Shown here one piece after another: positions 19,473-27,826 of a DNA stretch of 40,872 nucleotides. A program made the translations under genes and the position numbers. Each line of letters begins with the position of its first letter. Position 1 is the stretch's first letter. The notes under the pieces were generated by a model, which did not search any database, was not told the DNA's origin, and was given only the letters and a program-made list of their open reading frames with translations. This DNA is from GWB1-39-12 sp964435575 (GTDB lineage: Bacteria; Patescibacteriota; Microgenomatia; UBA8517): NCBI GenBank assembly GCA_964435575.1, contig CAYSZS010000008.1, positions 1 to 40,872 on the forward strand, given 5' to 3'.

Positions 19473-19503
19473 ATTATATAATACAGGCTTTCTGTGATAT
19501 AAT
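19473..19503. promoter_or_regulatory. Divergent pair of -10 elements for two leaderless genes
   Basis: TATAAT on the minus strand (19478-19473) lies 7 bases before the GTG of the methyltransferase. TATAAT on the plus strand (19498-19503) lies 6 bases before the TTG at 19510. Neither gene has room for a ribosome binding site. Confidence 0.55.
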
Positions 19504-19509
19504 TAGCCA

Positions 19510-19794
19510 TTGAATCAGCTTATTTTTTCAAATCCATGTGTTCGTTGCGGTAGAGAGAGGGTAGTAAAAAGTGTTAAGAAAGAACGAGTAGACCGTTCAC
19601 TTGTCGTTACAACAATTACTTCATGCCCTGATCCTGAGTGTCAGAAGAGAGTGAATAGAGGTCTTGCTGTGGAGAAGGAGAAGAGGGAAAAGATGGCTAG
19701 CGAATTTCTACAGAGGGAAAAAGAAAGAAAAGAGAAAATTTTAATAAAACTTCGAGAGAAGAGAGAAAGTAAGAGAATACTTCTCAGGAATTAA
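19510..19794 (+). CDS. Small Cys-motif (zinc-ribbon-like) basic protein
   Basis: This 94-residue protein has 'NPCVRCGRERVV' near the start and 'TSCPDPECQKRVNRGL' about 30 residues later, i.e. two paired cysteines (C-x2-C and C-x4-C) that could bind one zinc. The rest is a Lys/Glu/Arg-rich helix, possibly coiled coil. The start is TTG at 19510, 6 bases after a consensus -10. I do not recognise a specific family; it looks like the small zinc-ribbon proteins common in CPR genomes. Confidence 0.6.
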   Translation: MNQLIFSNPCVRCGRERVVKSVKKERVDRSLVVTTITSCPDPECQKRVNRGLAVEKEKREKMASEFLQREKERKEKILIKLREKRESKRILLRN

Positions 19795-19886
19795 AGCTGC
19801 GAACTGTGGACCAGGTTCGAAATTTCTTCATGACTACAACTGAGTATTATCTTATACCTAATTTTAACATGGCAAGGTAAAACATT

Positions 19887-20495
19887 ATGGAAAATGCTGA
19901 CGCTACTGTCGTAAATCAAAATACTGTCTCACCTCAGCCGAATGATTCGGTTAATCAGTCGAATGTTTCCATATGCCCAGAAGATCGTTTGCCTGAGGAA
20001 ACAAAAGGACAGATACAGGAGATATGTAAGAATCCTGAAGTTGAGCAAAAAAGAAGAGTTAATCACCAAGAAGCAATGAGAATGAATACTTATTCCTTGA
20101 AAAATGGCAAGTTTTCTAAGAACTTCCCCACTCCTGATTTTTTATTTGAGTATTTTAACTTCCTCGATGACCTTGAGTTCAATAGTTCAGATGAGGTACG
20201 ACAAGCTATGGTGAAGCTGACAATTGATAACCTGAAACGAGCAACTTTGCAAATGCACATAGAACAGGAGAAAGGAGGTGAACAGGACAGAAATTTATCA
20301 AAGTTAATTCGAGAAACATTTACAATGCTACAAGTGTTGCTCAACCCTAACGCTTTGCAAAACCTGATTGGCAATCAGATGAATACTCAAATTAACCTTG
20401 GTACTATTAATCATCTTAATGACGATGAACGACAAACAGCACTCAACATCATTAAAAACGCTTTGGCAGGAACTGACGCTCAAGCTGGAAAATAG
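19887..20495 (+). CDS. Unknown protein before terminase-like ATPase (possible small terminase subunit)
   Basis: I do not recognise this 202-residue protein. The first ~40 residues are Asn/Gln/Ser-rich and probably disordered. Residues ~50-200 are mostly helical and charged ('KRRVNHQEAMRMNTYSLKNG', 'DEVRQAMVKLTIDNLKRATL'), without signal or membrane segments. It overlaps the terminase-like ATPase gene by about 77 bases, and small terminase subunits are usually encoded directly before the large one; that is the only reason for the suggestion. Base composition is more AT-rich from here on than in the copper island. Confidence 0.6.
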   Translation: MENADATVVNQNTVSPQPNDSVNQSNVSICPEDRLPEETKGQIQEICKNPEVEQKRRVNHQEAMRMNTYSLKNGKFSKNFPTPDFLFEYFNFLDDLEFNSSDEVRQAMVKLTIDNLKRATLQMHIEQEKGGEQDRNLSKLIRETFTMLQVLLNPNALQNLIGNQMNTQINLGTINHLNDDERQTALNIIKNALAGTDAQAGK

Positions 20496-21378
20496 CCCTC
20501 AAGAATTGCATGACTTTTACTTGAGAGAATACCAATGGTTCTTGGAAGACCCAAAAAGACTTGAAGCTTACCAACATAGACCTTTACCTATTTCCGAATG
20601 GATTGAAACACCTTATGGAAGTGGTCTTGCTGGGGTAATTCGACCAAAAATCAAACAAACACTGGTTGAAATATTTGAAGACCCAGATAGGTATGATGAA
20701 ATCGTTATCGTTGGAGGAATTGGAATAGGAAAATCATTTTTGAGTGGTGCAGGCGCAGCATATCTTATTCATCGGTTATTATGTCTTCGAAACCCTAAGA
20801 AATACTTTGGCCTAGCTGGGTCAGTTCCTATCGCTATTATGAATATGTCGGTTAATGCCTTGCAAGCTAAGAAGATCGTCTTTGGACAAGTTGTAGACGC
20901 TGTAAAAGCACCTTGGTTCAAATTTCAAGGATATCAACCAGACGACAAAATTCATAGTCACTTGAAGCTACCAAAAAATATTGAAGTTATTCCTGGAAAC
21001 TCACAAGATACTTATTTTGTAGGTTACGACCTGTTTGCTGGAATTCTTGATGAAGGAGCTTGGCATGAGGTTACAGACGAGAAAGATTATGCTGAAGAAG
21101 GGTACAACGCTATGCAAAGACGAGTTAAATCTCGTTTTCCGAACAAAGGCAAGTTATTTATTATCACTTCACCAAGATATGTTGACGATTTCGTGGAACG
21201 GAAATTCAAGGAAGCCGAAACTAATCCTAGAATTTACGCCAGACGAATCCGCGCTTGGGAGTCCATGCCGAAAGATATGAATACTTCAAGTTACTTCTAC
21301 TTTGATCCAGATAGAAACGTTATTTATGAGGAAAATGAAATGACCCCCTACTTGTATTCAAAGGTAGAAAATGTTTAA
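20419..21378 (+). CDS. Terminase-like large-subunit ATPase, lacking a nuclease domain
   Basis: The frame gives ~319 residues from ATG 20419 (20425 is also possible). Walker A is 'VGGIGIGKSFLSG' and a likely Walker B with catalytic Glu is 'LFAGILDEGAW'; 'GKLFIITSPRYVDDF' fits the coupling motif of viral packaging ATPases. Preceding 'RPLPISEWIETPYGSGL' is typical of terminase N-termini. The protein stops soon after the ATPase domain ('MTPYLYSKVENV'), whereas full terminases continue with a ~200-residue nuclease domain. The lipid gene cluster begins 57 bases later, so the gene may have been cut by an insertion. No other capsid or portal genes are seen. Confidence 0.7.
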   Translation: MTMNDKQHSTSLKTLWQELTLKLENSPQELHDFYLREYQWFLEDPKRLEAYQHRPLPISEWIETPYGSGLAGVIRPKIKQTLVEIFEDPDRYDEIVIVGGIGIGKSFLSGAGAAYLIHRLLCLRNPKKYFGLAGSVPIAIMNMSVNALQAKKIVFGQVVDAVKAPWFKFQGYQPDDKIHSHLKLPKNIEVIPGNSQDTYFVGYDLFAGILDEGAWHEVTDEKDYAEEGYNAMQRRVKSRFPNKGKLFIITSPRYVDDFVERKFKEAETNPRIYARRIRAWESMPKDMNTSSYFYFDPDRNVIYEENEMTPYLYSKVENV

Positions 21379-21435
21379 CATACTTCAATAAAATTCACTA
21401 TAATTACCTTAGCGTTGCCATAAAAAAGGGAAATC

Positions 21436-21990
21436 ATGGAATTATTTAGAATATTAAGTCTCACATTACCCTTATTACTACCTGGTATTGTTTTAATAGT
21501 TGTACTGAAATTAAAGCTATTTTCTAGCTTAGATATTCCTTTAGATTTTGGTCTGTTGATAAACAACAAGAGACTATTTGGAGAGAATAAAACACTAAAA
21601 GGCGTTTTAACAATGATATCTATAGCAGTTTTAGTTTCTTATGTTTTGTATTTAGGGTACAAAGCTGGCTATTCTTCATATATCAGTCCAGTTTTTTCCC
21701 AATCCCCAATTTTTATAGGAGTTATTTATTCTTTATCATATATATTAGGTGAGTTAGTTAACAGTTTTATTAAAAGACAAATGAACATATCAGCAGGTAG
21801 AATTACACATACAAAATTCAAAAGCTTACAGACGTTCTTTGACCTGACGGATGGAATTATTGTTGTGGTATTTGCATTGCTAGTCTTTACGTCAGCCTCG
21901 GTAAACCAAGTATTAACAGCAGGAATTATCGGGATATTCTTGCATTACTGCACTGATTTATTTATGAAGAGACTGAGATTAAAGCATTAG
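21436..21990 (+). CDS. CarS-like CTP:lipid cytidylyltransferase (CDP-archaeol synthase family)
   Basis: This 184-residue protein has about five membrane segments and the CarS (PF01864) pattern: 'DFGLLINNKRLFGENKTLKG' (compare R-x-L-G-x-x-K-T-x-R/K-G) and 'YILGELVNSFIKRQMNISAG' followed, after a short loop, by 'FFDLTDGIIVVVFALLV' (compare GD-x-x-K-S-F-x-K-R ... D-x-x-D). Archaeal CarS makes CDP-archaeol from an unsaturated ether lipid phosphate and CTP; bacterial relatives act on lipid phosphates of unknown type. It has AAGGGAAATC as ribosome site and a TATAAT upstream. It converges on the dolichol-kinase-like gene with 12 bases of overlap. Confidence 0.72.
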   Translation: MELFRILSLTLPLLLPGIVLIVVLKLKLFSSLDIPLDFGLLINNKRLFGENKTLKGVLTMISIAVLVSYVLYLGYKAGYSSYISPVFSQSPIFIGVIYSLSYILGELVNSFIKRQMNISAGRITHTKFKSLQTFFDLTDGIIVVVFALLVFTSASVNQVLTAGIIGIFLHYCTDLFMKRLRLKH

Positions 21991-22581
21991 TTTTAGGAGT
22001 AGACTACTTGCCAAAGGAATAGTCAGATTATCTGTTCCATAAGAAGAAATTCTTTCCACAAGAGTAACTATTAAAGCTATCGAAACTACAAAAACAAACT
22101 GTTCAAATTTAAAGATTACAAGTAGTACAGATAATGTTGAAACAAAAAAGACTACTGACCCATAAGTTAGTTTTTTATTGGAAATATCTCCTATAATTCC
22201 AGCTAAGGGGTCTGAGATTGCTAATATCAATACCGAGGCTAGATAATTTGTCATCGAACCGTTGGCTAGTAAATATGCAATCAGTATTCCTAGAGGTAAA
22301 AAAATCTCCCCGTATGTTTTCCTTTTAACGTTATGAATGGAAGAAAAAAACTTTACTCCATACGATAAAGAAATTATTACTAAAAAAACTAACACAAAAG
22401 TAATAAATACTGGTGGTTCTAATATAGAACCCATTATTGCTCCAAACAAACCAGACAAAATATGAGCTATTCTTCGAGTTAACTCTTTATCAAAGTTATT
22501 CCTTCGAGTGATGTATTCGAGAAACAAAAGAATGAGTAAGAAAACGCTAGAATAAATTAGACCTGTTAAATAACTATTCAT
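21979..22581 (-). CDS. Dolichol/phytol kinase-like CTP-dependent membrane protein
   Basis: This 200-residue protein has about six membrane segments. Motifs match the SEC59/DGK1/VTE5 group: 'LTRRIAHILSGLFGA' near residue 36, 'ISDPLAGIIGD' (122-132) with a following Lys-Lys and GS, and 'SYGTDNLTIPLASSLLL' near the end. Such enzymes use CTP to phosphorylate long-chain alcohols such as dolichol, phytol or farnesol. This suits a cluster holding a UbiA-like prenyltransferase and a CarS-like protein. It is the last gene of the leftward operon; its start overlaps the GNAT stop by 8 bases. Confidence 0.75.
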   Translation of the reverse strand: MNSYLTGLIYSSVFLLILLFLEYITRRNNFDKELTRRIAHILSGLFGAIMGSILEPPVFITFVLVFLVIISLSYGVKFFSSIHNVKRKTYGEIFLPLGILIAYLLANGSMTNYLASVLILAISDPLAGIIGDISNKKLTYGSVVFFVSTLSVLLVIFKFEQFVFVVSIALIVTLVERISSYGTDNLTIPLASSLLLKLML

Positions 22582-23083
22582 ATCTGGTATATAGAGTATA
22601 AAGTGGTTTGTTTGTTTTAAAGTGATTTCTAATTGCTTTTAATCTTTTGATATTGAGTCTGTTTATAAGAAACTTTCCTTTTGATAGTTTAATGGCTTCC
22701 CATAGTGAAGACTTCCTAAAACCGATTTTATTTAAAAGGTAATCAGCAAAAGTATAGTTAAAAGTTACAATAGACGATACAGGAGCATGCTTAAAAGCTT
22801 CTTGAAGTAGTCTACCAAATACACCTTTTGACCTATGTGATTCAATAACATATCCAGCAGCTAATTCTTGAAACTCTTTGGTGTAAGGAATTCGGAGAAG
22901 CCATCCAACTACAGTGGACCCATTAATAGCAACCAATAAGAGACTTTTCTTATAAGCATTTTCAAGTTCATCGATTGGACGAGGAGACAAGTTGGAATCT
23001 GTTCTACAGACTTGGTATATCTGATTAAGAAGAGATTCAACATTAGTTTTCTCAATAGTTGTTTTGATTGTTATTTGTGCCAT
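22574..23083 (-). CDS. GNAT-like acetyltransferase of the lipid cluster
   Basis: This ~169-residue protein from ATG 23083 ('MAQITIKTTIEKTNVES') has a GNAT-like core: 'LLLVAINGSTVVGWLLRIPY' for the central strands and 'AAGYVIESHRSKGVFGRLLQ' for the acetyl-CoA loop (R-S-K-G-V-F-G-R). The C-terminal ~50 residues are basic, 'LSKGKFLINRLNIKRLKAIR'. The acceptor is unknown. The chosen start overlaps the CDP-alcohol transferase gene by 13 bases; a more distant ATG (23134) would overlap it by 64. Its place inside an overlapping operon implies a linked role. Confidence 0.68.
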   Translation of the reverse strand: MAQITIKTTIEKTNVESLLNQIYQVCRTDSNLSPRPIDELENAYKKSLLLVAINGSTVVGWLLRIPYTKEFQELAAGYVIESHRSKGVFGRLLQEAFKHAPVSSIVTFNYTFADYLLNKIGFRKSSLWEAIKLSKGKFLINRLNIKRLKAIRNHFKTNKPLYTLYTRYE

Positions 23084-23691
23084 ATTTGAAATCCTAAAGC
23101 AATTATCAGTAATACGAAGGCTAGAGTTAACCAAAATCCGTATGTACGTGTTTTCTTAACAGGAATTCTGGATATCTGTAGAAGACTTACAGTAACCATT
23201 ACTGGAATTGCAACGATGGATATAATTTGAGGATAAAATTGTTGTATAAAGAATAATACGATTGCTGTGAGAGATACATGACATACAACAATACCAGCAT
23301 AATAAAGTTGATTATTCTTAATTACAAACCCTTCAACATTAAACCTGATTAGCCTGAAAGCACCTGTAGCTAGAATTAAAAACCCAACTAATATGCCGAA
23401 TAAATTAGGAGAGAGATATTTCCAGAAAAGCAAGGCAGAAAATACCAAGTAGTTGAAGAAGTCAAAAGAACCATCCAATTGTCGTCCAAACTCAGATTCA
23501 TTATGCGTCTTCCTGGCAATAAATCCATCCAGGCAATCTAAGAAAAAGGCAATAATAGCAGATGAAATTGCAAGAAATGGTAAGTTTTGAAGGAGTAGTA
23601 CCACAGCTATCCAGCCAGCAGCTAAACCAAACATTGATATTATTCCTGGTAATCCTAGATAGTCAAAAACTCCTTTATATTCTGTTTTCAT
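23071..23691 (-). CDS. CDP-alcohol phosphatidyltransferase (PssA/PgsA-like)
   Basis: This 206-residue membrane protein has about six hydrophobic segments. The full family motif is present: D52-x2-D55-G-x2-A-R60-x8-G69-x3-D73-x3-D77 ('LDCLDGFIARKTHNESEFG' then 'RQLDGSFDFF'). These enzymes swap CMP of a CDP-lipid for a small alcohol (serine, inositol phosphate, glycerol phosphate). The alcohol cannot be read from the sequence; layout and size are closest to phosphatidyl/archaetidylserine synthases. The CarS-like protein of this cluster would supply the CDP-lipid. Overlaps both neighbours by a few bases. Confidence 0.88.
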   Translation of the reverse strand: MKTEYKGVFDYLGLPGIISMFGLAAGWIAVVLLLQNLPFLAISSAIIAFFLDCLDGFIARKTHNESEFGRQLDGSFDFFNYLVFSALLFWKYLSPNLFGILVGFLILATGAFRLIRFNVEGFVIKNNQLYYAGIVVCHVSLTAIVLFFIQQFYPQIISIVAIPVMVTVSLLQISRIPVKKTRTYGFWLTLAFVLLIIALGFQIWHK

Positions 23692-26189
23692 AGAATAGTT
23701 ATTTCTCCTGTACTACCATTTACAATTACCTTTTCGTTGTTTTTAAGCTTAGAACATGCATCTTCCACAGCTACCACCGCTGGTATTCCAATTTCTCTGG
23801 AAACTATTGATGCATGAGAAAGGGCATTACCCCGCTCAACAATCAATGCCGCTGCATTTAAAAATAATAGTGTCCATCCTGGATCGGTATGTTCAGTAAC
23901 AAGTATTTTTCCTTTAACATTTGCTTTAGGGTCAAAGTCTTTTACAATAATTACTTCTCCCTGAAATACACCTTTAGACACCCCTAAACCAGTCAATCTA
24001 TCTTTAGCTAAGTTATTGACTGACTCATCGGCCCTGTTTTCTAAGGGAGCTATCAAACCAGAAGAGACAATTCTTCTACCAAGATTCTTTTTGGAAAATC
24101 CTGCAAACAAATTTTTTCTTTCTTTGATCTTTGTCTTAAACGAGTTTTCAAAAGAATGTCCTAAAATTATATCTTGAATTTCATTGGTAGTTAGATAAAA
24201 AATATCATCTCTATTATCTATTAATCTTGCATCAACAAAACGAGTTCCTAATGCTAAATAAGCATCCCTTGCTAATCCAAATACTTGAGCACGGTAAAAT
24301 CTAAAGCGTTCACGCTTTGAAATCCCACTTTTAGCTTGATAAAGGACAAATTTAAATAGAGGGTTCAAAAGAAATCTTTTTAAAAATGAATTATCGAAGG
24401 AAATTTTCCAATCGGAACGCTTACTTAATTTTTGGTTAAGGTTATTGCTGTCAGAATATCCTTCTGCACTTGAAACAACAAAACTAACAAAAGTAGGCAA
24501 GCTTTCGCTCAGTCTAGGATTTTCTAGTTTCAGTTCATCAGGTGAGCGACCACCATATTTTGATAGGTATTTTTCAATTTGTTGGCGAACTTCATCATAT
24601 TGTTTTTCTTTTAATATTGCTTCAGTAGCTTTTTCTTGATTTCCTTTGTTATCATTCAGCACTCTTTTTACACTATGTGCCAGCACACCTAATTCCCTTA
24701 TTGGTTCGACACTTGTATGATCGTATATTCCACTTAGTAATTGAATATAAAGATCGTCATTGTCCTTAGGGAAAAATGCTTTCCTGAGTATGCCATGAAA
24801 TACCATTGTTCTAAAATCATTTAGAATTGGAATTGCCCATTGCTGTAATAAATCTTTTTCGATCTTGGAATATGTATTCAGTATTTCTGAAGCATTCAAT
24901 TGACTCCATTGAACTGATTTGTAGATTTCATAGCTTGTTAAATAACTCCTTGTAAATTTGTCAGATAATCTGTTAGTTTGAAGAAGTAGCCAGATAAAAC
25001 GAAGTGCTGTTGTAGCCAAATTTAATCTTGCATTTAGTGACATCTTTGCCTTACTTGTCTGTTGAGCTTGTTTCTTCTTAGCAGGCATTAGCATTGCTTC
25101 AAAAAAATCTTTGTTGTACTTATAACCTGGAAGTAAAGCAACAAGTTTATACCAATTACTTATGTTGTAATAGACCCTGCCATCTATATATCCAAGCATA
25201 TTGTCAAAAACATAAATTTTATCTGAAAGCTCAGAGTCACTTTTTCCCAGAAGCTTTAGGAACTCAGGATATACTTTTGAGTAGAGTCTTCGAATAAATG
25301 TGTAAGTTAAAGGCAACGTAATCCCTGGATAACTTTCGGCAATGTTGGTATTATCCCATTCAATTGTATAATCCACTTTACTTGTTGTAACGGGACGAAA
25401 TTGTAAAATTGCAGCTTCATCATCAGTAATAGACCATTCGATATCTAATGGTTTTCCTTCTTGTCGTTCTAAGATTATTGCGACATCAATAACCTTTGTT
25501 ATTATTTTTGGAAAGTTAGTAGGCAGTTCTTCAGTGATATTTTTGGTGCTTTTACTTACAGTAAAATTTTTTGTAAGATTTCCTTCTACTGTAGTGTTCT
25601 TCCATGAATCTGTGTATGCGAAATCGATTTGATTAAAACCATTTTCTGTAAAAAGAACACCGCTTTTTTTACCATAAAACATTTTTTGAATAATTATGCT
25701 TCCTCCCTGGTTAAAATCTGAATATCCCTGAGTTTTTATATATCCCAAGACCCTAAGTGAGTACAAACTCTTTGCACATTCGATACTACATTTCTCAATT
25801 GTTTTAACCTTCGTATCCTGATCTAAAAATGTAACGTATTGTCCAGCAAAAGAGCTTGATTGTAAATCTTCCTGTAAAGCTGATGTTCTATAGCTAACTT
25901 TCTGAAATTCTAATCTATGCAGTTTTTCTGATAACTGGTTAATAAACTGATGATTTATTTCAAGGATAGTAAATAATCTGTCAAATTCAAATCGATACTG
26001 TTCATCGCTAAATTTTCCTTTTAAAAAGGCGACTGCTAGGTTGGTTAGTTGGCTATTTACGCCTCTCCAGTTAACAAAAAAGTTGCTAATTTCTATTACC
26101 TCAAAACGAGGAACGAGTGAAGGGAATCTCTCCAAGAGAATAATTAAGTTTCTTGCTTTCTGACCGATAAGCTCTATATTTTTTACCAT
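23688..26189 (-). CDS. PEP-utilising enzyme (PEP synthase / phosphotransferase-like)
   Basis: This 833-residue protein shows the parts of pyruvate-phosphate-dikinase-type enzymes. An N-terminal ATP-grasp-like region (~1-275) begins 'IGQKARNLIILLER' and ends 'GKPLDIEWSITDDEAAILQF' followed by RPVTT. A large middle helical region (~280-690) is followed by the C-terminal swivelling domain with the phospho-accepting His ~792 in 'ERGNALSHASIVSREIGIPA' and 'VNGSTGEITIL'. The C-terminal PEP/pyruvate barrel of true PEP synthases is absent, so the layout is closer to rifampicin-phosphotransferase-like proteins. It may phosphorylate a lipid-related alcohol; this is inferred from its place between UbiA-like and CDP-alcohol transferase genes. 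Confidence 0.75.
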   Translation of the reverse strand: MVKNIELIGQKARNLIILLERFPSLVPRFEVIEISNFFVNWRGVNSQLTNLAVAFLKGKFSDEQYRFEFDRLFTILEINHQFINQLSEKLHRLEFQKVSYRTSALQEDLQSSSFAGQYVTFLDQDTKVKTIEKCSIECAKSLYSLRVLGYIKTQGYSDFNQGGSIIIQKMFYGKKSGVLFTENGFNQIDFAYTDSWKNTTVEGNLTKNFTVSKSTKNITEELPTNFPKIITKVIDVAIILERQEGKPLDIEWSITDDEAAILQFRPVTTSKVDYTIEWDNTNIAESYPGITLPLTYTFIRRLYSKVYPEFLKLLGKSDSELSDKIYVFDNMLGYIDGRVYYNISNWYKLVALLPGYKYNKDFFEAMLMPAKKKQAQQTSKAKMSLNARLNLATTALRFIWLLLQTNRLSDKFTRSYLTSYEIYKSVQWSQLNASEILNTYSKIEKDLLQQWAIPILNDFRTMVFHGILRKAFFPKDNDDLYIQLLSGIYDHTSVEPIRELGVLAHSVKRVLNDNKGNQEKATEAILKEKQYDEVRQQIEKYLSKYGGRSPDELKLENPRLSESLPTFVSFVVSSAEGYSDSNNLNQKLSKRSDWKISFDNSFLKRFLLNPLFKFVLYQAKSGISKRERFRFYRAQVFGLARDAYLALGTRFVDARLIDNRDDIFYLTTNEIQDIILGHSFENSFKTKIKERKNLFAGFSKKNLGRRIVSSGLIAPLENRADESVNNLAKDRLTGLGVSKGVFQGEVIIVKDFDPKANVKGKILVTEHTDPGWTLLFLNAAALIVERGNALSHASIVSREIGIPAVVAVEDACSKLKNNEKVIVNGSTGEITIL

Positions 26190-27043
26190 ATAATATTTGC
26201 CAAGATCGCAAATCCCAAAAAATTGATTGCTCCTATGGCTATTACGCCAGTATCTGATTTTCTCCCTATAGTGATCCAGACTAGTACTATTAATAGGCTA
26301 AAAAGTACAAAAATATAAGACTGTTTTAGAAAAGTTAATCCGAGTCCCACAGTCAAAGACAAACCAATAAGAACTAAGAGTGCGTTACTCCTTCCCCAAA
26401 CGGTACTATAAGTATCTTTTACTGCTTTTCCTGCCTTATCATATCTTGGTTTAAACTTTCTCAGTACCTCGATGCTCATCGGTGCGAAAGTCAAAATAGC
26501 TAAAATAATTAACGTTTGAGAAGTAAAAGTAATTATTTGAGAACTTGTTGCTACAACAAAAAACATTCCGAAAAGTAAGAATATGACTTCATGGATTAAA
26601 AAGTATGTTGTGAAATGTTTATCGAGCCATCTTGGAATAAAAAAATCCTTTGCCATAAGAAGGGAGTACAGAAAAACAAATAAGTAAAGTCCAAGTACTT
26701 TCTGTCCCACCAAATAGGCAGATATAACCTCAATAGCAAGTGCGAATAAGCCTAGGTATAATACCTGCTTTTTTGAAACAAGCCCTCGTGGAACTGGTCT
26801 GTCTGGAAAATATTTCAAGTCATGGTCTGAATCCCTAAATTCATCAATTGCTCTCTGACGCAACAGGAAAAAGAAAAATACACTACTCAACAAGAACAAA
26901 TTTATAATTGAACCCTGAGTATTGAATGCCCAAATATTCCCACTAGAGGAAAGTCCAAGCGTCAAAGCAGCAAACCCAAATGCAAACATTAGAACAGAAG
27001 ATACAGGAAATCTTTCTTTAATATACAAAATAATAGCTAACAT
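26183..27043 (-). CDS. UbiA-like membrane prenyltransferase
   Basis: This ~286-residue protein from ATG 27043 has about eight to nine membrane segments. The first Asp-rich motif is 'RQRAIDEFRDSDHDLKYFPD' (D67, D71, D75), followed directly by 'RPVPRGLVS', a UbiA hallmark. The second motif region is 'RYDKAGKAVKDTYSTVWGRS'. UbiA enzymes move an isoprenoid chain to an acceptor such as a quinone ring or, in archaea, glycerol ether lipids (DGGGP synthase). Either fits; the CarS-like neighbour favours a lipid acceptor. AAGGATAAAT is a suitable ribosome site. A longer start at 27106 would overlap the divergent gene. Confidence 0.75.
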   Translation of the reverse strand: MLAIILYIKERFPVSSVLMFAFGFAALTLGLSSSGNIWAFNTQGSIINLFLLSSVFFFFLLRQRAIDEFRDSDHDLKYFPDRPVPRGLVSKKQVLYLGLFALAIEVISAYLVGQKVLGLYLFVFLYSLLMAKDFFIPRWLDKHFTTYFLIHEVIFLLFGMFFVVATSSQIITFTSQTLIILAILTFAPMSIEVLRKFKPRYDKAGKAVKDTYSTVWGRSNALLVLIGLSLTVGLGLTFLKQSYIFVLFSLLIVLVWITIGRKSDTGVIAIGAINFLGFAILANIIW

Positions 27044-27094
27044 ATTTATCCTTAAAAGTGTAAAATCAGTTATGGGCTTAATCTTGGTCTTTTT

Positions 27095-27820
27095 ATGATT
27101 ATACAATCAATTGCTCAGATAACTTCGATATCCCGTCCAAAATACTTGATTATCCTTGATATTGTAATTGATAACTTCCTATATTATGTCAAAACTAAGC
27201 GGGAAATTCTTGAGGTTTTTATTATCAGGTCAGTTTTACTGTCAACTTACATCATTGCATCAAGAATTTTCAGGCTTTATTTTAATGTTGAGTCAAAGCT
27301 ACATAAAGAAGTTTTAAATCTAAAGCCAGATAGGTATCTCATTGTAGCTAATCACCGAAGCGCAGTTGATCCCTATCTAATACTCGCAACTCTACCATTC
27401 AACTCTTTCAAATCCTTATTACCCATCAGGTTTTTTACAGCTAACATTTATCTTAAAAGATGGTGGCAAAGATTTTTTTTGATGTCCTTTGGTAGTTTCA
27501 GAGCATACTCAGTGGAAAGCAAGGTATCTGGTGTCAAAGGTGGCCTTTATCTATCAGACATGGGTCAATCCCTTCTTATATTTCCAGAGGGAAAACGCAA
27601 TCGGTATAACTCTAAGGTCGAGCCTAAAATTGGTGCTGCTTACTTAGCTCAACGAAGAGATTTTATGATTTTACCTGTATCTATAGATTATGTTAATAAG
27701 AAAACTAAAGTAACTTGGGGAAAGCCATTTAGAATAAATGATAGGTTGAGAACTAAGGATTTAAATCAACTGACGAGAATTATCTTTAATCGGGTTTTAA
27801 AATTATCAGATCAGAGATGA
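27095..27820 (+). CDS. PlsC-like acyltransferase
   Basis: This 241-residue protein has the 1-acylglycerol-3-phosphate acyltransferase motifs: N86-H87-x4-D92 in 'YLIVANHRSAVDPYLILATL' (catalytic His and Asp) and 'LIFPEGKRNRYNSK' (FPEG substrate site at 163-166), plus 'KIGAAYLAQRRDFMILPVSI' for the last motif. A hydrophobic N-terminal part (~38-60) probably anchors it to the membrane. It would put a fatty acyl chain on a lysophospholipid or related lipid. It is the first gene of the rightward lipid operon, divergent from UbiA; the next gene begins 6 bases after the stop. Confidence 0.85.
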   Translation: MIIQSIAQITSISRPKYLIILDIVIDNFLYYVKTKREILEVFIIRSVLLSTYIIASRIFRLYFNVESKLHKEVLNLKPDRYLIVANHRSAVDPYLILATLPFNSFKSLLPIRFFTANIYLKRWWQRFFLMSFGSFRAYSVESKVSGVKGGLYLSDMGQSLLIFPEGKRNRYNSKVEPKIGAAYLAQRRDFMILPVSIDYVNKKTKVTWGKPFRINDRLRTKDLNQLTRIIFNRVLKLSDQR

Positions 27821-27826
27821 AATTAT

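Noticed and set aside
19466..19510. Longer methyltransferase start at 19510 (minus)
   Set aside because: The added residues are AT-rich hydrophobic sequence covering a TATAAT on each strand; the GTG at 19465 fits the family N-terminus.
19800..19835. Possible tRNA fragment (GGTTCGAA near 19815)
   Set aside because: Flanking bases do not form T-arm or acceptor stems; no tRNA structure found.
24445..24639. Plus-strand open frames within 23688-26189 and many similar antisense frames
   Set aside because: They are shadows of long genes with clear motifs on the other strand, without start signals or recognisable domains.
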